From contig PJRA01000005.1 of NCBI GenBank assembly GCA_016987375.1, forward strand, positions 1,673,291 to 1,697,689: a stretch of 24,399 nt of DNA. The letters run 5' to 3'. The notes beneath the pieces are model-generated. The model was not told the origin of the DNA, did not search any database, and saw only the letters and a list, made by a program, of their open reading frames with translations. The stretch is from Brachionus koreanus. Taxonomy: Eukaryota > Rotifera > Eurotatoria > Ploima > Brachionidae. Each line of letters opens with the position of its first letter. The first letter of the stretch is position 1. Shown one piece after another: positions 1 through 10,459 of the stretch. The translations under genes and the position numbers were made by a program.

Positions 1-218
1 TTATTTTATGTTTTTTAAATTAAAGCAATAATTCAAATGAAGAAATGAACGATTATATAAAATCTTGAACTACCATAATATATCAACAAACAATACAAAA
101 AATTATTAATTATAATAATTAAATTTGGTGTAGAACTGATTAAATAAACTTAATTAAATAAAGTAAAACAATAAATAAATTGAAAAAAAATTTTATTCAA
201 ATTTAATCTAGACGATAT

Positions 219-1418
219 CTATTTTGGTTTAAAATATTTTGCCTGAATCCAAACTCTATACATCTTAAGCTGTTTTCCTCTGTTGATTTGTAATCTTTTA
301 TCAGCAATATTTTGTTCCTTAATTAGACCAGATTGAGTAAAAAGGCTGTCCACGTCATCTGTAAAGATTTTAAAAAAAAATTATTTCTTAAAAATCTAGA
401 TAATGTAATACCTTGGGTAAAAAATCTAACAAAAGTTCCATCTCCTCGAACATAGAAATTTTTTTCTAAACACTGACCAGACTTAAATCTCAGTTGTGCC
501 AAATCATACAATCCATAGTCCCTAAACAATATTTTTCCTCCTGGTTTCAAAAGTTTAACTAAATTTTTGATTGTCTCCAACTGTCTAAAACAAGAATTTA
601 ATTACTTTTTTTTCAAGAAATTTTATACTTTTCAGGTTTTATTGCACTTAAAACAAATATCATAACAATTATATCTAAGCTGTCTGGTTCAATCAGAAAT
701 TCTTCTTTATCATTTAAATTAGTTATGTCACAAACGAATGCCTTGCACTTTGTTTCATCATATTCTTGAGCACTCTTTAGAATTTCGATAGCTGACGAGG
801 AAAAATCACATCCATAAACATAAACATTTGGATTACTAAAAAAATTTTGATTTAATTTTTAATTTAAATTTGATTTAATTAAACATAAATTACTTGTTTG
901 ATCGAACTATTGGAAAAATTGTATTACCTACACCACAGCCTACTTCAAAAATGCAAAATTTTTCACTTTTTGAACAATTAGAATTTCCTAATAGCTCAGG
1001 AAACTCTGTAAATAACCAATTTCGGTCTTTGAAAAATTTATTTTCGTGAATTGAATAAAATTTATCCCAATAGTTATCCGCATTTTCTTCGAACTGTTCT
1101 TAAAAATTTAAAAAATAATTTTACAAAAATAAATGCTTTTTCATACATATTTACTTGCTTTATCCATTGGCATTAAAACACTTGAATTGATCTTTATTTT
1201 TTCTTCTGCTTGTTCTAACAATTCTTGATCCCATTCAACATTATCCCTGTATAGTAAATTTTAAATTTTAATGAAAAAACTAATAAATTTCAATTTTACC
1301 AAGCGTTAAATTCGAAAACATTTTTTTCATCGGTCAAAAAACGATTTCCAAATTGTTCTCGTTTCTCTTTTAAATTGCAAGGACTATTTTCTTCATTGAT
1401 TGTGTGAGAAGCACTCAT
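219..1418 (-). CDS. METTL2: METTL2-like tRNA N3-methylcytidine methyltransferase, 6 exons
   Basis: SAM-dependent methyltransferase expected to make 3-methylcytidine at position 32 of tRNAs. Exons by hand-splicing (minus strand): 1418-1300, 1246-1155, 1098-894, 835-629, 584-412, 358-219. They join to 936 nt, 311 residues plus TAG. All five introns are GT-AG and 44-58 nt long. Visible landmarks are EQFGNRFL and the DNVEW region near the N-terminus, [15 protein letters not shown] (residues 92-106), the SAM-binding motif EVGCGVGN (122-129), [17 protein letters not shown] (220-224), [26 protein letters not shown], and a C-terminal [11 protein letters not shown]. These match METTL2/Trm140 better than METTL6. 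The protein is shorter than human METTL2 (about 378) because it lacks the long acidic insert before the SAM motif. The start is the first ATG of a frame continuous with conserved sequence. An AATAAA lies about 22 nt past the stop. Confidence 0.93.
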
Positions 1419-1624
1419 TTTAGATTAGTTGATTTAAGAAATTATTTTTTTTTTTTTAATTTTGGCATAAATTTTTTTTTAGAAAATAAAATTTTTGTTC
1501 AAAATAGATTTAACAAAAACTTTATTCATATTTTTGACTAGGTGCATATTATGTAAAGGACTATTTATTTAAAAATTTTGGGAAAACTATGCAAATGGAG
1601 CTCAATTTAAATTTTGATAAATTA
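1419..1624. other. Intergenic, METTL2 5' flank
   Basis: AT-rich spacer upstream of the METTL2-like start codon. It contains poly-T/poly-A runs and no coding frame or recognisable promoter element that I can support. Confidence 0.5.
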
Positions 1625-1980
1625 GGCTGTAGTCCACATGGTGCACATCATAATAGCATATTTTGAGAGGAGAAAGGTAAACAAAAAAATATAATTTTTT
1701 AGATAAAACACATAAAATAAAAATGATTTTTGAAAACTGTAAAAATTCACATTAAGAATTCAAAAATTATTTTTTTGGCCAACTTCAACTAAAAGCGAAA
1801 AAAGCGTTAAATTTTTTTTTGCAATCAATTAAATTTGAGTTGAAATTCGCCGAGAAGAAAAATTTAGTATTAAGTTGGAAAAAGAAAAAGGATTTTAAAT
1901 TTTTGAGTTTTTATTTTAAATAAAAATGGTTTGATTCGCCTTTTTCAAATTAGCAACTTCAAACTTTACTAAAAAATGTT

Positions 1981-2409
1981 TTATGAACAAGATTGATCAC
2001 CAAATCGTTTAAGGAAAAAAATTGAAATTAAGGAAGCCAAATCCTTGCATTTTGGGCACGAGACCGGATTCGCATGCTTGCTCAAAGAAAATGCTACTTG
2101 TTCTTTAGCATCATCCGAAGCGAAATGAGGCTCTAAAGCCAACATACGATATTCGTTTGATTTTTCTCTAATATTTAACAATCTCATTTCATTTAAATTT
2201 TCGCTAATTGAATTAATTTCTTCCTCTTCATCATCTACACTTGAGTCAACGCCAGTCTCTTTAGAGTTTAAATCATTTAGGGTAAAAGAGGTTGAATCAG
2301 TGCGACCAAGTGTCTCGTCGTCAGATAAGTTAGAATTTTTTTCATTCTCTCGAACTTCACCTTCAGCAAACTCTTCATCAGTTAAATCATTATCTGAGCC
2401 TATTAAAGA
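1981..2409 (-). other. Unidentified acidic open reading frame next to transposase
   Basis: An uninterrupted 142-codon frame from just after a TAA at 2412-2410 to TAA at 1981, which is long for sequence this AT-rich. The first part is rich in Asp, Glu and Ser (for example NDLTDEEFAEGEV and SVDDEEEEIN). It then has an ATG at 2187, a helical-looking stretch and a CPKC pair near the C-terminus (VSCPKCKDLASL), ending FGDQSCS. It starts right where the transposase homology stops, one frame off, at a possible splice acceptor (TTAATAG before 2400). It could be a lineage-specific C-terminal tail of the transposase, a second element gene, or a host exon. I do not recognise the family. Confidence 0.45.
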
Positions 2410-3142
2410 TTACCGTTTGATGGTTAAATTCTTTTAGTTTTGAGATTTTTGCATAGGAAGCCCAGCAATCCGAGTAGATATTGGTACCGGTTAGACATTT
2501 ATCATAAATAATTTCTAACAATGTCTCGGCTTCCCGGTTTGGGTTTGTGAAATGTTTGATAACATTTCACATTCTTTGAGGTACCAGACCAAATGTCCAA
2601 ACTTGTGGCCTCATAAGATCTTTTCCTTGTTTTATTAAAAATATTTAACAATTGAAATTTGATATTTTTTTAAATAAATTCTCACCCTTCCAGTGCTTTA
2701 CTTTGGCGTACAATGATTCGTCAATTTCAACTATCTTGCCTTGTCCGCCAAGTATTAAGTTTTTTGTGCCTAAAGACAACGAGCAAAGCTGTCGCATTTG
2801 GAAGAATATTGACGAAAGTGTTTCTCTGTTTAAATTGTGGTTAAAGTAGAGAAGAATTCAACTCGGCAGCCCAAGATCGAACAACAGCCAAAATTACACG
2901 AGTCGGCTTTTTAAATAATGAAAAATACGAATCTTCAAAGATTGATTTAAATGTTCCATTAGAACTAGATCGCCATGAAATAATGGTGTTCTTGGCATTG
3001 GTAGATCTTTTTCTTTGCTTTAAATTCATTACTCTACCAAATTTTTGCTGTAATATTTATAGCATTTCTGGTCTTTTTGGACCAAGCCAATCTTAGCTAT
3101 TTTCTCAAAAAGTTTTAAATCTTCACTTTCAGATGAATCCAT
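2410..3142 (-). pseudogene. Merlin/ISXO2-like DDE transposase, frameshifted
   Basis: DNA transposase remnant. In order on the minus strand there is an ATG at 3142 with an acidic start, then a frame change near 3030 into an N-terminal region with NLKQRKRST and ISWRSSS. A second frame change near 2845 leads into LSSIFFQMRQ and the diagnostic segment GGQGKIVEIDES (around 2720-2755), which carries the first catalytic Asp. A 60-nt GT-AG intron-like gap (2685-2626) follows, then RPQVWTFGLVPQR, one in-frame TGA near 2577, and ETLLEIIYDKCLTGTNIYSD with SDCWASY (second catalytic Asp, around 2470) and FNHQTV. At that point the family normally continues to a third acidic residue in an N-I-E-x-x-W-like context. 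I do not find it here. The frameshifts, the stop and the missing third residue imply an inactive copy. Confidence 0.8.
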
Positions 3143-3539
3143 TTTTTAATATTATATTCAAAACATTCAAAGTTTTATATACTTCAGTTATCAAGCTAAG
3201 TAAGCGTAAAAATGATTATATAAAAAAATTTCAAAACTGAAGCACTTATAATTTATATTGCAATATTAATGTGACATGTTTTTATTAAGAAAAGTTGATG
3301 AGAATAGTTTATATTTTAATGATCAATGTATCATATAATTTTATAAAACTTTGAATGAAACATTGATCACATAAATAAATATTTTAATCACAAAAGTTTT
3401 TTCCTTAATTTCAATTTTTATTTTTTGGATCACATATTGTGTGGTCATCAATTTGTTGATCAGTCTTATTCACAAAACCAGCATTATTAAAACGATCACA
3501 TTTTTTGTGATCAAGTGATCACATATGTGGACAAGGCCC

Positions 3540-4031
3540 AAAAAATTGTAACTTTTATTAAAATGTAGTTAATAAAGATAAAATATTCTAATTAAAAAAT
3601 AAATTATCTTTTACAAAAGATGCATGTGACAACTTATTTTTTAATTTTTGTTTCAAAGAAGCCAAAAATTTTTAATTTCAATTTTGTCAGATTATTAAAA
3701 ACAAATTTGAATTGAAGTATTCGCATACATCATAAAAAAAGATGCACAGAACTCGTTTAATTCATATTATTTACAATTAAATTAAATTTTTACTCGTAAG
3801 AATTAAATTTAATATTTAATTTGTGTTTCAGAATTATTTTGATTTACAAAAAAAAATTTTAATAAATAGAATATATTTATGTATTTATTTTAAATTAGTC
3901 AAAAATTTAGATATTATATGCAACCCGGTCATTATAATACAATTCTAGCACAGAAAATAAACTTGTATAAAATAAATTTTAATTTTATTTAATATTTTAT
4001 AGACACGAATGAACAGAAAATTAAGAAATCT
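3540..4031. other. Intergenic, cullin-4 3' flank
   Basis: AT-rich sequence with no coding frame. On the minus strand an AATAAA (plus-strand 3984-3989) lies about 43 nt past the cullin-4 stop and is the likely polyadenylation signal. Confidence 0.5.
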
Positions 4032-7000
4032 TTATGCTAGATAGTTATACTGATTTGGATTTTGTTCATCCCGAGCTAAGTAGTCACGCTCGATCAAGCT
4101 CTCTATTCTTTTCTTAATATCGGCCGGTTTTATAGAAAATTTCAATTGACCAACAACTTCAGAAACTAAAAGATTGTGTTGCAATGATTTTCTCATTTTC
4201 ATGATTCGCACAATAGCCGCATCAACCTGATATTGTCTATCCTGAAATACTTTTTCATTTGTTGCCTGATTTTCTTCTTGCTAAATAAAAAGCACTTAGT
4301 AATAGTTTCCAATTTTTTGTTAGGACAAAATACCGTCTCTTTTAATTGAACTTGGTTTATTTTAATTCTGAAGAGTTTGTGATTGAAACTTTTGTTAAAT
4401 GTGAAACCATCATCTGAATGTATATCAACACCCTTTTAATTAAAATTTAAAAAAAATTATTTATTATCTAACTGAAATTTACTTTAGAGCTTTTGATTAG
4501 GATGGGAACTTTTCCGCAAGCCAAAGACTGCAAGGTTCGCTTAAGCTCGCTTTCCTCTATTTTAGTCGATTCGCCGATCTCTTCATAAGAGACTTCGTCT
4601 TTTTTGTTAAACAAAAGCAAAATGAGGGCTTGATAAAGTGACACTTGAAATTCTTTAATATTCTAAATTTGGAAATTAAATTAAATTTTTATTGTATTAA
4701 ATAAATCTTAAGATTGAGATCGAAATTAATTTTTAGAAGAAAATTAAAATCAAAAAAAAATAATCTTGAAAATTGTATGCAAAAATGATTTAAGTATAAG
4801 ATTAACTAATAATAATAATAGTTAATATTATTCTCCGAATGGCTTATATTTCCAACAGTAGAGAAAATATTAATATTTTTAATTTATTTGCGATCATTAA
4901 AAATCCCTGCGATCTTTGAGTTTTCATAAAATTTTGAAAAAGAAAAGAAGCATTTCATAAGTGCCAGAATATGTGTAGTAAAATAATTAAGTAATTTCCT
5001 AACATGCTTCTCACTCTTTTCAAATTTTAGTAATATTTATAAAGAAATCTATCAAGATTAAGGGTCAATTAATTTAATCAATAATTATTATAATTATGTA
5101 GTAAAATATACATGCGATTTTTTATTAACTATTAAATAATTATGAAAGTATTTTGATGTTAAGCAAAGCATGTAAGGTTCGCGCGTAGCAAAACTACCGC
5201 ACTATCTGAATTTGCATAAACTGACTTTAAAAAATTAATCTGCATAGTTGAAAACCTAGAAAATCCATTTTTTTAGGTGTGGTCAATGCAGGTAAACAAA
5301 ATTTTTTTTAAGAAAAAAATTTTTGGACCCCACCTCCTTAAAGATTGTGAGATGCCTAAAAAAACTGACCGAGTTGCCAAACTTTTATCGAAATTACTTT
5401 TACATCGTATTTTTGTCCCAAAATTTCTAATTTATTGAGTGATTTAAAAGCTGGATGGTCTGAAACCAACTTTTTTATCGAATTTTGAAAATAATTCCAT
5501 CCAAAATTGAATTAAATCGAATGAAAAGAATTCAAGAAAAGAAAACAATCAAAATTTAAATTTTTTCACTTATTTTTAGCAATTTTTTTTGCTTAAAATT
5601 AAAAAAATAAAAAAAAATGGTCCCAACATTTTGTTCAGAATTTCCTCTAGTTTCAGAATCTGTAAAAAAAAAAGAGGGGTTGGGGGGTTCACCTCGGACT
5701 AGATCCAAAATAACTGGAAAAAGTCTATGTTTTTACCATCTTTTGTCAAAAATCATGGTAAATTGTTATAAAAAAATAGAAATTAAATATACCATTTTGT
5801 AGTAGAGATTATAAGCTTTCAGATTTGGTGCATATTTAATGAGTTATGACTATGAATACCTGAGATATTTTAACTTAAAGACGGCAAAGTAAAATTTTTG
5901 ATCAAATTTCATTTTTCAAAAATGATCAAAATATTTAAAATGCGCAATTAGATTTCATCGCAGATTTTTGAATTTTTGTAACATTTCAAAGCTTTATTTT
6001 TAGACTTTTGAAAAAGGATTGTAATTTATAGAATTGCATTGAAATTTAATTGCGCATTTAAAATATTTTGATCATTTTTGAAAAATGAAATTTGATCAAA
6101 AATTTTAATTTGCCCTTAAAGACAAGCAACTTTTGTTTTTTTTCAAATCATTAAGGAGGTGGGGTCCAAAAATTTTTTTTTTTGACCACACCTAAAAAAA
6201 TGGATTTTCTAGGTTTTCAACTATGCAGATTAATTTTTTAAAGTTAGTTTATGCAAATTCAGATAGTGCGGTAGTTTTGCTACGCGCGAATCTTATATCA
6301 AACCCAAATATTGTGCATATTTGTATATGCATAAAACTTTTCAGAAAAATTGCAGGTATAAAAAATAAAGTTTAAAATTGAATGATTTGAAAATATTTTT
6401 TTGTAAAAAATTTTTTTCTCTTTAAATTTCTCAAAAACTTCTTTTTTATCACAATTTCTGAAAATGACTTTTTTAATTTCAACTCAGTCAAGCAATTCTG
6501 ATTTAAGTCAAAATAATGATTAGCAGATGACTTGTAATGACTTTTTTTAAGTATTTAAAATTATGAAACATTGAATTGACCTTTTAAGCGTTCTTATTTT
6601 TAATATTTACAACATAGAAATTTTAATTGTTAAAAGTTATTAAAAGTAATCAGAAAGTCATGACTTTTATTTTTTTAATTTTTATCGAAAATCAATGTTT
6701 TTTTTATTTGAATGAGTTTTTGAGAAAATTTTAGATTTGAAACTCTCTCGAGAACCTGGAGTTAAATCAATTTTTGAAGATATAATTTTTATAATATTCA
6801 AAAAAAAAGGTTTTTCCAATGCAATCAAATGAATCAAGAATTCTAAGTTTGATTTTTTCATCAGTATTTTTTTATTATAGCTTTGATTCATCTTTTGAAT
6901 GTTTTTAGCTTTTAAAAATCCATTCATCAATTAATTGATTATTGACTTATTTAATTTAGGAAATATAATGGATAGCTTTGTCCAAAAAAAAAACATTGAT

Positions 7001-9726
7001 CGGCTTAGTATACTAATCTTTATACATGGCCAAGATTTTTGACACTCAGTGGCTTTAAAAAAAAATAATTTGATTTCATTGCTTTACATTCAAAACTATT
7101 TTACTGAGAATATCCCTTTTTTTTATCAAATTAATAATATTTTTAATAAAAATTTTAAATAAAAAAATATTTTTTTCAAGAATATTCTCTTATTTACATT
7201 GATTTAACTGATTTTTTTTATCAAACTGGCCTCTTATTCCTATAAATATCATTGCATTTTATTATTTAAACTAATACTTGATAGACTTTAGTTGTTTAGG
7301 ACTAAAAATAATTTCAAATGAGTTAGCATTATATTTCGAGTTTTTTTTTGAATAATTTGTAAAAGCTTTTTTAAAATACATTGTTAATTGTTAATACATT
7401 GCCTCAATTATGTCAAAAATGTAAATAAATAATTTTCCCATTTAAAAGTCGTAATTAAAAGAGTTTTTTTTTTAATTAAAGACAATTATTTTAGTAAACA
7501 TTTGTCTTTTTGATTCCTAGTAATTTTTATTATCAGTGGTTTCTATTGAAAACAAACTCTAAGGGCAGGTTGATAAGAATACTTTTTCTTCAACAAAAAT
7601 AGGCCAAAAATTTCTTTGTTAGGTTAATTAATTTTTTTTCAAAAAAGCTAGCTGATTAATGATAATTAAAAAAATGAAATTTTTTTACCCCTGGTGAAAT
7701 ATGTCCTTTGACGAGACAATGGCCAAGAGAGGGCTGCCATTGAAGGTTGCGACCAGAGTATTTTTTTTTGTAGAATTCAGAAAATTTTTCTTGTAATTGA
7801 GACATCTTTAAGAAAAACTTAAATATTTTGAAGTCATTTAATTTAGTTTGAAATACCTCTGAAGGTAGGATGATAGTCGAGATCGGATAGCTTGGCCAGT
7901 GAGTCAAAGTAAGCACATTTACAAACAAATTAATTGATGGTTTTGAATGCAATTGCTGAAATTTAAAATAATTATTTATCTAAATTAATTTCATGCTTGT
8001 TTCTCACTTGTTCAAAGGCGTTCATTATATCCTTGGACAACTCCATATCCTTGAACATACCCTCAAGTTTAAAAGTAAAAACACCACCGCACTCTTGCTT
8101 TAATTTAGACAACATGCTTTTTTCTGCATCTACTGAGGCGCTCTTGCTCAAAAGTAACCTTTTGGCAAGGTCTTTCTTGTAAAACGCCTCGAACACATCT
8201 TTGCCGTGAATAAATCTGAACAAAACCATTATTTTATCCAATATTTTGTCCAATTCCTCCTCAGTAGCTTCTTTATTTCCGGCTTTTAGTTTATTGTCAA
8301 TAAATTTGGCTTTAAAAAAGATTGAAAAATTAAAAAAAAAAATTGTTTTTTTGTTTTTTGTTACCAATTAACTCAGCTGGTTTATTGGATCTTTGATTTA
8401 TAAAGTGCTCAAATGAATCCTTGAGAGCATGTGTAAACTTTTCATTGTTGTTCCAACAATCGCTAATTGCGTCAAGTCTTTCCTTGAAATCAAGCAATTC
8501 CTGAATCATGACAGTATCTTTTTCCGGATTAATGACTATATCGCGACCTCTTTTTTTTATATATTGACTAAAATAGGTTTTTAGCTGCTCAATTCCATTT
8601 GAAAAGCGACATAACAAGTTGTAAAGCAGTCTTAAATCTTCAAGTCGGTGATCATCCATCAAACTGTCAAAACCTTTCTGCAAAATGGTGTTCACGTGAT
8701 CGCCAATTAGATTTTTTTCGACACATTGAATCAATAAATGCTTGGTTGACGGATGTAAATAGTGCAACAATCGGCTGTTTTCTTCGTTTAGTCTTTTTTC
8801 AACATGCTTCAAATATTCTGGTATATCACATGACTGTAACAAGCTTTCGCCTTCAATTGAATAAAGCTTATCACTAGCTTTTATAAATTCACTCTCAAAA
8901 ATTGATTGATAAAGCTTTTAATTAAAAAAAAAAATAAAAAAAATTTTTTTTTTTTAAATTTTTTTAACCTGTAATTTGTACAGCATGGTTAAAAGGCTTT
9001 TAACTAGACTCCGGTCGATTAGTTCTCCACCTCGTTCGCTGTCTATTAGCGAAAGCAATCCAGCAACACATCGGGTTTGAACCACTCTGTTCATGACAAT
9101 GTGATTTTTGAACAAGTCAAGACCAAGATCCCATATAGACAATATGAGCGGATTGTTGAGAACGTACCCTCGGTCAAGAGGCAAAAAAATTTGACAAACC
9201 ATCACCATATGAGAGCAATGGTCTTGCCAGTGACGATTAAGCAGCTTCATATAATCTAATTGATTATTCATATCTGTGTTAAATTAGTTAAGGAAAAAAT
9301 GCTAAATTTTTAATTAGTAAAAATTTTAATTAAAGGATATAGTGTTAGTTTTGGAAGTTCGCGTTGAATGTGGTCGTCACAAAGCTGCTTTAAAGCTGAG
9401 TATAAGTTGCTGCTTTTTTTTTGGGCACAAAGATTTTCGACACTTTGATACAACATTTCAAGGCTCATTGAAACTGGTCTGCTTTCATGAATAGCTCGCA
9501 CGGCTTCATCGATATTTTTCCACAAGCGCTCAAAGCTGTCCTCTTCATTTCTCGGAGCAACTTTTAAATCTTTGGTTAAAATTTTAACTCATTTTAGAAA
9601 AAAAATAAAACCTTTAAGATTTTTGATGACAAGGCGCTTGGCTGTTTGGCCATTTGCTGATGAACGGGATGTCATCATGATGCCAAGCTTTTTGGCAGCT
9701 TGTTCGCTAGCTTTAGTTGACATCAT
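4032..9726 (-). CDS. CUL4: Cullin-4, E3 ubiquitin ligase scaffold, 10 exons
   Basis: Scaffold of CRL4 ligases: the N-terminal half binds DDB1, the C-terminal half binds RBX1, and NEDD8 is attached near the end. Exons (minus): 9726-9612, 9569-9341, 9275-8969, 8914-8365, 8309-8008, 7955-7857, 7805-7689, 4662-4483, 4432-4334, 4280-4032. Total 2247 nt, 748 residues plus TAA (human CUL4A is about 759). Landmarks are [10 protein letters not shown] (N-terminus), [119 protein letters not shown] with the NEDD8 acceptor at Lys694, and the terminus NPNQYNYLA. These are CUL4-specific, not CUL1/2/3. An in-frame TAA ten codons upstream supports the start at one of two adjacent ATGs. Introns are 42-65 nt except intron 7 (3026 nt). 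Intron 2 is AT-AC. Confidence 0.96.
5173..6295. repeat. Foldback (large inverted-repeat) element
   Basis: The left arm 5173-5341 and right arm 6151-6295 are reverse complements. Both outer ends contain CGCGCGTAGC-type sequence (TTCGCGCGTAGCAAAACTAC on the left) and both inner ends the AAGGAGGTGGGGTCC / GGACCCCACCTCCTT pair. Over the outer 105 bp or so I see only two or three differences; the left arm has about 26 extra bases near 5287-5312. The 809 bp spacer contains a second inverted repeat. No transposase is visible. The ends (TAAGGTTCG / TAAGATTCG) abut TA, so a TA-targeting non-autonomous element is possible. It sits wholly inside a cullin-4 intron. Confidence 0.88.
5884..6114. repeat. 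Nested inverted repeat inside the foldback spacer
   Basis: Arms 5884-5950 and 6048-6114, about 67 bp each, are near-perfect reverse complements with a 97 bp loop. Each arm carries TTTTTGATCAAATTTCATTT and a GCGCAATT block. The position is asymmetric: about 35 bp from the right outer arm and about 540 bp from the left one. Confidence 0.85.
9276..9340 (-). other. U12-type AT-AC intron in cullin-4
   Basis: Between cullin-4 exons 2 and 3 no GT donor exists on the minus strand. The sequence reads exon-ACACT|ATATCCTTT, the U12 donor consensus with AT ends. The intron is 65 nt, contains TTCCTTAAC (9295-9287), which matches the U12 branch-site consensus, and ends AACAC|AGATATG, with the branch A about 12 nt from the AC end. 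Splicing AT to AC restores Leu115 (CT|A) and joins ELPKLTL to [10 protein letters not shown] in frame. Using the neighbouring AG instead gives a stop within a few codons. Confidence 0.9.
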
Positions 9727-10459
9727 CTTGCAGAAACTTTTCGAAGTTTCCCCTTATTTCGCTTGTTTTAAATTTGATATTTAAAATTTTAGTAATACTA
9801 AAATTAGAAATGTTAAATTTAGGCTCTACTTTGCCCTTTAATAAGAGTATTTTAATTTTTATATTAAAAAGCTGATATTCGAAATAATTGTAAATAAAAT
9901 AATCAAAAAAAAAAATTAATAAATTAAATGAAAATAAAATTTCAAAAATAGATTCGCATAAGTACTGCTATTAGAGAAACAAAGCAGAGCTAAGTTAAAA
10001 AGAGCGCTGTGATGCGTCTTCGCTATTTGAATTCAAGAAAAAATTTATAAACAAATACTGATATTAAAAGTAGTCTCTTTTAATTAGTTTTTAAATATAA
10101 ACTTGCAATAATTAGAACTTATAAAACAATTTTAATTACTAAATAACTTTTAATTATAAAATTTCTTCTAATTTTTTTAACTGATTTTTTAAAATAAATT
10201 TAAAAAAAAAATTAAATTTTAATCAATCTTTATTTAAAAATCTTAAAGAAATAAATGCTTTTAGTTTTAATGTGAATTTTAAAGTGAAAATTTATTTTGT
10301 TTTGTTTAATATTTTTGAAAAGTATTCGAACTTATCTTAGACGTTCATAAATAAACTTTTTAAAATGGAAAACTTTTGAAAAACATAAATGATTTTTAAT
10401 TTTCATATATTTTGATAAATTTCATTTTAGATTCGATGATTTTGGCAATAACAATTGAT
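9727..10459. other. Intergenic, cullin-4 5' flank
   Basis: No coding frame. A more GC-balanced patch at 9950-10035 stands out from the AT-rich surroundings and could be cullin-4 leader or promoter sequence, but no motif proves it. Confidence 0.4.

Larger units (their letters stand above)
1625..3539 (-). mobile_element. Probable Merlin (IS1016/ISXO2-type) DNA transposon, decayed
   Basis: The interior encodes a broken ISXO2-like DDE transposase on the minus strand. The proposed ends are inverted relative to each other: the left end reads GGCTGTAGTCCACATG from 1625, and the right end, read on the minus strand from 3539, is GGGCCTTGTCCACATATG. They share the core GTCCACAT. Flanks are AT-rich and no convincing 8-9 bp target duplication can be called. 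The right subterminal region (about 3421-3530) is dense in TGATCA-type palindromes, also seen in the MITE at 10460-10853. The transposase family call is firm; the exact boundaries are inference. Confidence 0.62.
4663..7688 (-). other. Cullin-4 intron 7 (3.0 kb)
   Basis: The intron joins codons 573 and 574 (HISPG to [11 protein letters not shown]), where related cullins are continuous, so no exon is missing. It holds the foldback element at 5173-6295. The rest is AT-rich and without conserved frames. A short (AAT)n patch lies near 4807. Confidence 0.85.

Noticed and set aside
5617..5802. 61-codon plus-strand frame in the foldback spacer
   Set aside because: Short, without domain features and on the strand opposite the gene; nothing supports coding.
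6682..6930. 82-codon minus-strand frame in cullin-4 intron 7
   Set aside because: Low-complexity Lys/Ile/Asn composition, no recognisable motif, and located in an intron; a chance frame.
8599..8877. Plus-strand frames lying over cullin-4 and over the repeat-protein gene (for example 8599-8877, 22900-23169)
   Set aside because: They are antisense shadows of conserved minus-strand exons.
9271..9341. Ordinary GT-AG splicing between cullin-4 exons 2 and 3, using the CACAG just before GATATG or ATATG
   Set aside because: There is no GT donor on the minus strand between the last conserved codons and the intron. Joining to the AG acceptor puts a stop within four codons, while AT-AC keeps the frame.
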